A stretch of DNA of 7,022 nucleotides from NCBI GenBank assembly GCA_020851885.1, contig JADZBW010000158.1, forward strand, positions 1 through 7,022. Reading direction: 5' to 3'. This DNA is from Fimbriimonadaceae bacterium. GTDB taxonomy: Bacteria; Armatimonadota; Fimbriimonadia; Fimbriimonadales; Fimbriimonadaceae. The position numbers and the translations under genes were made by a program. The notes below the pieces were generated by a model. It saw only the letters and a program-made list of their open reading frames with translations. It searched no databases and was not told the DNA's origin. The first letter of the stretch is position 1; each line of letters starts with the position of its first letter. This document shows positions 1 through 5,791 of this stretch, one piece after another.

Positions 1-29
1 AATGTGAGCACCACTGCGATCTGACCAGA

Positions 30-1634
30 ATGATCGACTATACACCTGCCTTCTTAAGGATCTTCGAATGCCTGAAGCGGGCTACCTCCGAGGAAAACCT
101 CCTCTCCGAAGTCGCTCACGTCGTAGGAGAGTTGGCCCGGGCCGACTCCTGTGACATCCTGCTCAGGGAGAGTGGCGACGCCCTCGTTCAGAGAGCCAGC
201 ACGCAATCACCCGAGTTCAACCGTCGCATGAAGCTCGGCCGAGGTGTGGGACTCTGTGGCAAATCCTTTGTCGAAGATCGCCCCATCTTGATCAAGGAAA
301 AGGCCAGCGACCACAAGGACTTCGCCCACTATCCGGGAGCCGAAGAACGGGCCTACAATGCCATGGCCTGCATCCCAATTCCTTCTGAGGACAGCACCCT
401 CCTTGGAGTGTTTGTTCTGGGCCGTCAAGAACCATGGTTCTTTGAGAAAGCCGATCCAGAAAACTTCCAGACATGGGCTAAAGCCGTTGGCTCGATCATT
501 CTTGGGTTCAGACAGGCCTACCAATGCGGCAATCAGAGTAACCGCTTGGGCGCGCTCAGCGAGGTTACCAAAACGATCTCGAATAGCCCTTATGTCGAAG
601 AGATTCTGCAACTTCTGGTCAACCTGACCGCCCAGCAATTCAGCTACCGTGTTTGCACGGTCCGACTCTTGGACGAGAATCGACAAGAACTGGTGCTAAG
701 GGCCACCCAGGCGCCTGCGAAGGCGTACCAGCGAAAGCGGGCGATTAAGCTTGGTGAGTCGATTGCGGGACGAGCCATTGCTGAGAACCGGCCGATCATC
801 GTTGCCGATGTCCAGGTCGAGGCGGATTATATCGGCCACGATCTTGCGGCGGAGCAAGGCCTAAGATCGATGATCTGCGTGCCTCTCACAATCCAAGATC
901 GGGCAGTCGGCGTCCTCAGTTGCTATACCAGCGAAGTTCGCTCTTTCTCGCCTGATGAGATCAAGGCTCTGGAAACTTTGGCCAAGCAAGCGGCGGTCTC
1001 CATCGAGCATGCCAAGCTCCAAGTTCGCGATACGTTGATGCAGGAGATGCACCACCGCGTTAAGAACAACCTTCAACAAGTCGCTTCCCTGCTTCGGCTC
1101 CAAATGCGACACGGTCAGTACAAGTCGTTGGAAGAGGCCATGAACGACTCCCTCGCCCGCATTCTCGCGATTGCTTCCGTCCATGACTTGCTCAGTCGAG
1201 AGGACCTCGACCACGTAGGAGTCCGCTCCATTGCCGAAACGCTCGTTCAGCACCAGCAGAGCTCCCTGATGCTGCCGAACCGGACCATCAAATTCGATGT
1301 GCGGGGCGCGGATGTGCGATTGAACATGACCCAAGCGACGCAGCTTGCGCTCATCCTGAATGAGTTGATTCTCAACGCGGTCGAGCACGGCTTCAAGACG
1401 ACGACGGCGGGTGAGATCCACGTCAACGTCGAGGCCAAGGACGGTGAAGTCTCGCTCTGGGTTTCGAATAGCGGGGACGCATTGCCAGAGACCTTCGACA
1501 TGTCCACGGACAGCCACCTTGGACTCCAGATCGTCGAGAACCTCGTCAGGGCATTGGGTGGGCGATTCACCCTCAAGAACGTTCTAGGATGGACGGTCGG
1601 TGAAATTGGATTCCACCGTGCGACCAGCGAATAG
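30..1634 (+). CDS. GAF-GAF-HisKA_2-HATPase sensor histidine kinase (soluble)
   Basis: Two-component sensor kinase of 534 aa. It is predicted to autophosphorylate on a histidine and pass the phosphate to an unseen response regulator. Residues about 10-160 and 180-330 are two GAF domains; each carries the typical late segment 'CIPI' (114-117) or 'CVPL' (283-286). Residues about 335-415 are the dimerisation/phosphoacceptor region with EMHHRVKNNLQ, which is the HisKA_2 signature; H342 is the likely phosphoacceptor. The ATPase domain follows, with N-box E445/N449, a G1-like SNSGD (479-483) and G2 GLQIV (498-502). No transmembrane segment or signal peptide is visible, so it should sense a cytoplasmic or diffusible ligand; the ligand cannot be inferred. 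The ATG has no clear Shine-Dalgarno, and the frame stays open to the window edge, so a start outside the window is possible. The C-terminus is complete. Confidence 0.93.
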   Translation: MIDYTPAFLRIFECLKRATSEENLLSEVAHVVGELARADSCDILLRESGDALVQRASTQSPEFNRRMKLGRGVGLCGKSFVEDRPILIKEKASDHKDFAHYPGAEERAYNAMACIPIPSEDSTLLGVFVLGRQEPWFFEKADPENFQTWAKAVGSIILGFRQAYQCGNQSNRLGALSEVTKTISNSPYVEEILQLLVNLTAQQFSYRVCTVRLLDENRQELVLRATQAPAKAYQRKRAIKLGESIAGRAIAENRPIIVADVQVEADYIGHDLAAEQGLRSMICVPLTIQDRAVGVLSCYTSEVRSFSPDEIKALETLAKQAAVSIEHAKLQVRDTLMQEMHHRVKNNLQQVASLLRLQMRHGQYKSLEEAMNDSLARILAIASVHDLLSREDLDHVGVRSIAETLVQHQQSSLMLPNRTIKFDVRGADVRLNMTQATQLALILNELILNAVEHGFKTTTAGEIHVNVEAKDGEVSLWVSNSGDALPETFDMSTDSHLGLQIVENLVRALGGRFTLKNVLGWTVGEIGFHRATSE

Positions 1635-1657
1635 CCCTCAGGCACCAGACTGAGGGC
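1634..1657. terminator. Hairpin in convergent gap, probable bidirectional terminator
   Basis: Perfect 8-bp inverted repeat, GCCCTCAG (1634-1641) and CTGAGGGC (1650-1657), with an 8-nt loop. It begins at the last base of the kinase stop codon and sits in the 38-bp gap before the convergent mqnD stop. Neither side is followed by a real T-tract (CATAAG on plus, TATTCG on minus). It is therefore not a canonical intrinsic terminator. It may act as a weak or Rho-assisted bidirectional terminator or as a 3'-end stabiliser. Confidence 0.55.
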
Positions 1658-1672
1658 CATAAGAGCGTGAAC

Positions 1673-2530
1673 TTAGTCTACGACCACCACTTCGACCGAG
1701 GGCACCAAGCCGGCTTCGGCGCCCATTTGGAGCAAGAGCTTGATCGCTTCAACCCCTTCGTCGCCCATATCCAAGGTGCGCTCGTTCACATACATGCCGA
1801 CGAATTCATCACTTGTCGCGGGATCCATTCCTCGGGCAAACTGCAGGGCGTAGTCGAGGGCCCGACCGCGGTTGGCGAGGCCAGCCGAGATAGATTCTCT
1901 CATGCATCGACTCACATCGGCAACGACTTCGGGTCCTAGATCCTTGCGAACCACGTTCACGCCCAGTGGCAGCGGGAGGCCCGTCTTCGCCCTCCACCAA
2001 ACACCCATGTCCGCAATCAACTTGAGTCCATCCCTTTCATAGGTCAACTGACCTTCATGGATGATCAAACCAACGTCGAATCTCCCTTCCTGGATTGCCG
2101 GGATGATTTGGTCAAAGGGCACTACCTCATACTTCAATTCGGCATTGCCGAACTTCTCCTTCCACCAGATATTGAGTTCCAAAAAGGCTGATGTGAGCTT
2201 TCCGGGAACGGCGATCACCGCCGAACGAAGTTGGGAATCGTCGAATCCCTGCTTGGCGACGATCATGGGCCCGTAATCCCACCCAAAGCTGCCTCCGTGT
2301 CTAAGCAAGGCGTACTTGTCCGCGACATAGGCGAAGGCGTGGACGGAGATCGCGGTCGATTCCAAGCGACCCTCCATCGCCCATTCATTGAGCGTTTGGA
2401 TGTCCCGGAGAATGTGCTCGAACTCATATTCCGATTGGACTTGACCATTGGCCAATCCCCAGAACATGAAGGCATCATCGGAATCGGGGCTGTGTCCCAG
2501 ACGAATTTTCAGAGGGGTCGCGGTACTCAC
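1673..2530 (-). CDS. mqnD: MqnD-like 1,4-dihydroxy-6-naphthoate synthase (futalosine pathway)
   Basis: Predicted cytoplasmic enzyme of the futalosine route to menaquinone. MqnD converts cyclic dehypoxanthinylfutalosine to 1,4-dihydroxy-6-naphthoate. With a GTG start at 2530 it is 285 aa, near the usual family length. Family features (GTG-start numbering): N-terminal KIRLGHSPDSDDAFMFWGL (8-26), TLNEWAMEG (46-54), GWDYGP (83-88), VPGKLTSAF (108-116), IHEGQLTYERDG (157-168), and WWRAKTGLPLPLG (178-190). H158 lies where the proposed catalytic His of characterised MqnD sits, as I recall it. The frame is open to an ATG at 2668, but that start would overlap the hydrolase gene by 89 bp and add 46 residues without family resemblance. 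The GTG is preferred, although its AGGGG is only 2 nt away. It is last in a minus-strand operon, 49 bp after the hydrolase stop. MqnA and other solute-binding-fold relatives are the alternative; the motifs fit MqnD better. No other mqn gene is in view. Confidence 0.85.
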   Translation of the reverse strand: MSTATPLKIRLGHSPDSDDAFMFWGLANGQVQSEYEFEHILRDIQTLNEWAMEGRLESTAISVHAFAYVADKYALLRHGGSFGWDYGPMIVAKQGFDDSQLRSAVIAVPGKLTSAFLELNIWWKEKFGNAELKYEVVPFDQIIPAIQEGRFDVGLIIHEGQLTYERDGLKLIADMGVWWRAKTGLPLPLGVNVVRKDLGPEVVADVSRCMRESISAGLANRGRALDYALQFARGMDPATSDEFVGMYVNERTLDMGDEGVEAIKLLLQMGAEAGLVPSVEVVVVD

Positions 2531-2579
2531 GACCCCTATTTTGACGGAAATCCGCGTTCGAGGTTTGGGACGGGAGCCG

Positions 2580-3446
2580 CTATTTCTTGGCCAGGTACTT
2601 GCTGAACCACTCGAAGACTCGGGCCATCGTGGGAGCGAACACGGTTCCATCATGCCCGGATCCCGCAACGATGATCAAATCGTGAGTCACGCCTGCCTTC
2701 GCCAGTGCCTCGTTGAAAATCTGAGATTGCTGAGGCGGTACCAGTCCATCCTTGTCTCCGTGGATAAGGAGCGTTGGTGGAAAACCCGCCTTTACATAGG
2801 ACATCGGAGACAGATCGTAAGCGATCTTGGTGAGCTTGTCCTTCGGCGTCGATGGCGTCACGCCAAGGGCAGGCATAAAGATCGTGAGATTCTTGTCGTC
2901 GATCGCCATGTAATTGGGTTTGCCCCAATTCGCGAAATCGGTTGGAGGGTAATAGGCCACGACGGCTTGGACCTCGCTTCCCACCTTCTTGAGCGGATCT
3001 GTAGACGCAGGCTCTCCGGCATCGGGTGTTCCAGCAAGCATCAAGGAGAGATGTCCTCCCGCGCTGCCCCCCGAAACGCCGATCCTTCCAGGATCGATGC
3101 CGTACGTCGACGCATTAGCCCTGATGAACCGAATCGCATGTCGGAGCTGAGCCAGAATCTCTGGGACGACGAACTTCGGCTGCGCGCCATGGACGACTTC
3201 AAAGACCGTGAATCCTTGGCTCATGAACGCATTGGCCAAGTCTGGATTGATCATCTCATGGCTGGAAAACCAACCGCCGCTGACAATCCAGACAATGGCT
3301 GCGCCATTGGGCTTTGCTGGCTTAAACACATCCATTGTGAAGGCCGAACCCGCCTGCTTCAAGTAAATGACATCGCGAACTCGCGTTTGCCCTAGCGAAA
3401 ATTGGAAGGCAACGATGGCCAAGAGAAAGCAGAGGAGCCTCTTCAT
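2580..3446 (-). CDS. Secreted alpha/beta hydrolase (esterase/lipase-like)
   Basis: Hydrolase of 288 aa. Residues 1-20 form a Sec signal peptide: KR n-region, hydrophobic LLCFLLAIVAF, and likely cleavage after about residue 20. There is no lipobox at the cleavage site. The mature part has the alpha/beta-hydrolase order: oxyanion-type SGGWF (56-60), nucleophile elbow GGSAGG with Ser128, acid loop HGDKDGLVP with Asp233 as the likely acid, and SGHDG with His265. The catalytic triad therefore looks complete. The layout resembles the BD-FAE/carboxylesterase group, which acts on esters of small molecules or decorated polysaccharides; the substrate cannot be read from sequence. It should act outside the cytoplasmic membrane. 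It is the middle gene of a minus-strand operon, 34 bp after the SHOCT-like membrane protein and 49 bp before mqnD. The start is set by the signal peptide. The ribosome site is weak: an AGGGTGATG lies too far upstream to be ideal. Confidence 0.87.
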   Translation of the reverse strand: MKRLLCFLLAIVAFQFSLGQTRVRDVIYLKQAGSAFTMDVFKPAKPNGAAIVWIVSGGWFSSHEMINPDLANAFMSQGFTVFEVVHGAQPKFVVPEILAQLRHAIRFIRANASTYGIDPGRIGVSGGSAGGHLSLMLAGTPDAGEPASTDPLKKVGSEVQAVVAYYPPTDFANWGKPNYMAIDDKNLTIFMPALGVTPSTPKDKLTKIAYDLSPMSYVKAGFPPTLLIHGDKDGLVPPQQSQIFNEALAKAGVTHDLIIVAGSGHDGTVFAPTMARVFEWFSKYLAKK

Positions 3447-3480
3447 ACTGCGAAGAATATCATCACCCTGCTTGACAGAG

Positions 3481-3789
3481 TTATCGATTCCGAAAAACGA
3501 GGGTTCGCCGTCTCTCTACGTATTCCTCGATGGAAATCTCGTTCGCATCGAACATGGAATCGAGTTCGTGCAATGTGTTGGGACCGTCGGTCGAGGGAAC
3601 GAATCGTGTGTTGTCGACCGGGTGAAGGGGCTCTCTGGGACCGGCCGATTGGACCTCGCCGTGTGGCATTGCGGCACTCACGCAAGACCGTTTCGCCCGA
3701 TTGCTCAGGAAGATCACGGCGATAAGGGTTCCAAGGAACGCAATTTGATGAAAAGCAAGCAACGGCTTGGATATGTCTCCTACTGACAT
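3481..3789 (-). CDS. Small single-pass membrane protein with C-terminal SHOCT-like motif
   Basis: Protein of 102 aa. The chosen ATG at 3789 is preceded by AAAGGTG about 6 nt upstream, a good Shine-Dalgarno. Extending the frame to 3957 would run into the divergent nuclease gene and is rejected. Residues about 10-29 form one transmembrane helix (AFLGTLIAVIFLSN core), followed by RAKR, which suggests the C-terminal part faces the cytoplasm. Residues about 35-70 are a Pro/Ser/Gly-containing linker. Residues about 73-98, LHELDSMFDANEISIEEY followed by VERRRTLV, match the short amphipathic SHOCT pattern (hydrophobic residues, an Asn/Gly turn, 'I-S-x-E-E-Y', basic end). SHOCT motifs usually sit at protein ends and are thought to aid oligomerisation; the function here is unknown. 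It is the first gene of an operon with the secreted hydrolase and mqnD. Confidence 0.72.
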   Translation of the reverse strand: MSVGDISKPLLAFHQIAFLGTLIAVIFLSNRAKRSCVSAAMPHGEVQSAGPREPLHPVDNTRFVPSTDGPNTLHELDSMFDANEISIEEYVERRRTLVFRNR

Positions 3790-3845
3790 TAGACGCACCT
3801 TTCGTTCCAAAGAATTGGTCTTTCCAACAAACGCTACAATTCGAT
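3790..3845. promoter_or_regulatory. Divergent promoter region with repeated TTCCAA/TTGG blocks
   Basis: This 56-bp gap separates the start codons of the minus-strand SHOCT operon and the plus-strand nuclease, so it must hold both promoters or overlap them. TTCCAA occurs twice (3805-3810 and 3822-3827, 17 nt apart), with TTGG between them at 3815-3818, giving CCAA-N4-TTGG and TTGG-N5-CCAA inverted pairs. This could be an operator or chance. On the minus side, TTGTAG and AATTCT with a 17-nt spacer are only weak -35/-10 matches. The minus-strand SD AAAGGTG lies at 3796-3802. Confidence 0.5.
3835..3840 (+). promoter_or_regulatory. -10 element TACAAT for probable leaderless nuclease mRNA
   Basis: TACAAT matches the sigma-70 -10 consensus at 5 of 6 positions. 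It ends 5 nt before the GTG start at 3846, which places the expected transcription start on or next to the first base of the start codon. No Shine-Dalgarno lies between. This is the arrangement seen in leaderless genes of several bacterial phyla. No good -35 is present at the ideal spacing; TTGGTC at 3815 leaves only a 14-nt spacer. Confidence 0.5.
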
Positions 3846-4604
3846 GTGGCGAGAAAGCCGAGCCTGAGTCCAACCAAGTTAACGATGTTCTTGGCGTGCC
3901 CCCAAAAATACCGCTGGACATACGTCGACAGTCGTGGCCGATGGTATTTGAGGGCAAAGAGCTATTACAGCTTTGGCACCACCCTCCACAAGGTTCTCCA
4001 GAGGTTCCACGATGCAGGCGACACTGGCGTAGTGACCACGGATCAAGCGATCAGCGCCTATGACGAATCCTGGATCGACGCTGGATATGCGAGTCCTGAA
4101 GCCATGCGCGAAGCCTACGGCGAAGGAAAGGCAATCCTGGAGCGACATATCGAGGTGGCTCAGGCTACTCCGACTCTCGCCAAGTCTCTATATATTGAAA
4201 AGATGCTGAGGCTCGACTTCGGCGAATTCGACCTGATTGGCAGAGTCGATCGAGTCGACGAGCATCCCGATGGCAGCTTGGAGATCGTCGACTATAAGTC
4301 GGGACGCACCTACGTTCAACCTGAAGACGTCCAATCGGACCTAGCCATGGGTTGCTATCAGCTCCTCCTAAAGCGGCTCCACCCCGACCGGGAAGTCAGG
4401 GCCACGATCATCGCCCTACGAACCGGGGACACTGCGACAAGTTCCCTGTCGGAAGCCGAGTTAGCAGAGTTTCAGCATGACATCCGGGAACTCGGAAATC
4501 GGATTTTCGCCACGAACTGGGATGAGGCACTCCCCATGCGCAAAGCGCTCTGCGAGGGGTGTGACTTCCTGCCACTCTGCAAGAATTCACCTGACTTTGA
4601 TTAG
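3846..4604 (+). CDS. Stand-alone PD-(D/E)XK nuclease, Cas4/RecB-like, with Fe-S cysteine set
   Basis: Predicted metal-dependent DNA nuclease of 252 aa, in the PDDEXK_1/RecB-AddB-Cas4 family. In order: LSPTKLTMFLACPQKYRW (7-24) with Cys18; GTTLHKVLQ with His48; GRVDRVD with Asp135; IVDYKSG with Asp149 and Lys151 (the D-x-K catalytic pair); a Tyr171/Gln172 segment resembling the RecB QxxxY box; and a C-terminal C-x2-C-x5-C (Cys236, Cys239, Cys245). Cys18 plus the three late cysteines is the 4Fe-4S staple arrangement of Cas4, AddB and related nucleases. No helicase domain is attached, and no cas1/cas2, CRISPR array or recombination gene is nearby. The role is therefore probably DNA repair or processing, but unproven. 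The GTG start fits the family N-terminus and has no SD, consistent with leaderless expression. The gene is divergent from the SHOCT operon and converges on the M16 pair with a 4-bp overlap. Confidence 0.86.
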   Translation: MARKPSLSPTKLTMFLACPQKYRWTYVDSRGRWYLRAKSYYSFGTTLHKVLQRFHDAGDTGVVTTDQAISAYDESWIDAGYASPEAMREAYGEGKAILERHIEVAQATPTLAKSLYIEKMLRLDFGEFDLIGRVDRVDEHPDGSLEIVDYKSGRTYVQPEDVQSDLAMGCYQLLLKRLHPDREVRATIIALRTGDTATSSLSEAELAEFQHDIRELGNRIFATNWDEALPMRKALCEGCDFLPLCKNSPDFD

Positions 4605-5791
4605 GATTTACCGCTGCGCGTGATCAAGATCGAATGCGCCAAGAAATTCTCTGCTTCCTGCTTGAGATCAGCAAGTTCGACGAATCCAAGCCGCCCGACG
4701 AACTGATAAGGATTCCAAGGTATCCCGGTCTTCATCTGCCAATAAGCGGCAAGAAACGCTTGATCACCAAGCTCTCGGGTGATGGGCCGCTCTTGGCCAA
4801 AGTAGTACGGATTGAAGTCCCCCCCTTTTACGAAAACGGATTCAGCCATTCCAATCGCTCGGGTACGCGCGGAATCCGTCCAGTCCTTGACATCCTCCAT
4901 GAGAGCGACTCTAAGCTCTTCGGCCGATTTCTCCAAATCGACGGATTGACTTCGAGCAACAAGCAGCCTCGGTATGAATCCGGCCGGATCAGGCGTCAAG
5001 ACGCCCTCTAGCCGATACGCGATCCCCATACGCTCTCGACCGACCCGGAAGAGCGAGGAATCCTTGCCCGTCCCCAGCGCAATGAGAGCCAGGATCTTCG
5101 TCGAGATGTTGGCGTCCCTGGCGGAAAAAACCGGCCCGCGCAGCTCGATTAAGCTCAGTAAACTACCGATCTTGACGCCGGTAGTTGCCCGAGCTTCATC
5201 TGGCTCTGGACGTGGGAGCCTTCCAACATGCCAGTCATCCAAGAACTCCTGCCATTTCTGGCTTGCTTGTCCCGGCAAGAACTTGCCAGCAACCGCAACG
5301 GTGACATTCTCAGGTCGAAAGACCGTGGTGCGAAGCCATTCCATGTCCCTGGATTCGTACTTGGGCAATGCAAATGGTGTCATTTCGAGCGCTTGACGCC
5401 AGAAGGAATACCGCCTCGATTGTAGGTCGTCGCCGACCGATTGAAGAACCTCAGGGCGCAGTACCGGTTCCTTGAGGACCGAACCCACCATCGCGATCGC
5501 CGTCCGCATGTCAGCGGGAACTGCATACATACTCACGCGCAGATGGTCATTGGAAACCCAAACTCGCAGACGACCACCGACTCGGCCGGCAATATCGGCA
5601 ATCTGAGATCTTGTGAAGCTCTCCGTCTCTTCGCCCAGACTTCCACCAACGATCTTCAGGAGGTTGCGGTGATTTTCATTCAGGGCGGGAACATGCACGA
5701 CGGCTTGAACCGTCACGAAGTCCGCCGTTTCATCCGGTAGCTCGATAATTGGACTGGTCTGCAAGGCCACAGATAAGACCATTGCGATCAT
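4601..5791 (-). CDS. M16-family peptidase-like, non-catalytic partner subunit
   Basis: Protein of 396 aa with the M16 (insulinase/processing-peptidase) two-lobe layout but no HXXEH zinc motif. The matching N-terminal segment is degenerate (NENHRNLLKIVGG, 38-50). The strand 'RPENVTVAVAGKF' (159-171) is typical of the end of the first lobe. The second lobe carries RERMGIAY with Arg252 and Tyr259, matching the conserved substrate-binding R/Y pair of the inactive subunit of heterodimeric M16 enzymes. A very short hydrophobic N-terminus (MIAMVLSVALQ) suggests export, though it has no basic n-region. Its ATG lies inside an ATGA overlap with the upstream catalytic subunit (5788-5791), so translation is probably coupled. 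Its TAA overlaps the convergent nuclease stop. I infer that it binds the catalytic subunit to form the working protease; the substrate is unknown. Confidence 0.83.
   Translation of the reverse strand: MIAMVLSVALQTSPIIELPDETADFVTVQAVVHVPALNENHRNLLKIVGGSLGEETESFTRSQIADIAGRVGGRLRVWVSNDHLRVSMYAVPADMRTAIAMVGSVLKEPVLRPEVLQSVGDDLQSRRYSFWRQALEMTPFALPKYESRDMEWLRTTVFRPENVTVAVAGKFLPGQASQKWQEFLDDWHVGRLPRPEPDEARATTGVKIGSLLSLIELRGPVFSARDANISTKILALIALGTGKDSSLFRVGRERMGIAYRLEGVLTPDPAGFIPRLLVARSQSVDLEKSAEELRVALMEDVKDWTDSARTRAIGMAESVFVKGGDFNPYYFGQERPITRELGDQAFLAAYWQMKTGIPWNPYQFVGRLGFVELADLKQEAENFLAHSILITRSGKS

Noticed and set aside
1..24. Tail of an upstream plus-strand gene ending ...NVSTTAI at TGA 22-24
   Set aside because: Only seven codons are visible, with no recognisable family ending, so it cannot be distinguished from noncoding sequence.
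861..1517. Minus-strand open frame (218 codons) inside the kinase
   Set aside because: It is antisense to the well-supported GAF/HisKA_2 region and has no recognisable domain.
2531..2668. Longer mqnD start (ATG at 2668)
   Set aside because: The extra 46 residues look like antisense-type low-complexity sequence and overlap the hydrolase coding end.
2448..3395. Long plus-strand open frame (315 codons)
   Set aside because: It lies opposite the hydrolase and the mqnD start. Its translation is Arg-rich and without motifs, whereas the minus-strand frame has a signal peptide and catalytic triad.
3443..3877. Alternative minus-strand frame (144 codons) over the SHOCT gene
   Set aside because: It has no SD or motifs, it overlaps the hydrolase start, and its translation is Arg/Ser/Cys-rich like an out-of-frame product.
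3790..3957. N-terminal extension of the SHOCT-like protein to an ATG at 3957
   Set aside because: It would overlap the start of the divergent nuclease gene. The ATG at 3789 has a good SD and directly precedes the membrane helix.
3846..4604. CRISPR-associated Cas4 locus
   Set aside because: No repeats, cas1, cas2 or effector genes are present in the window, so only the nuclease family is claimed.
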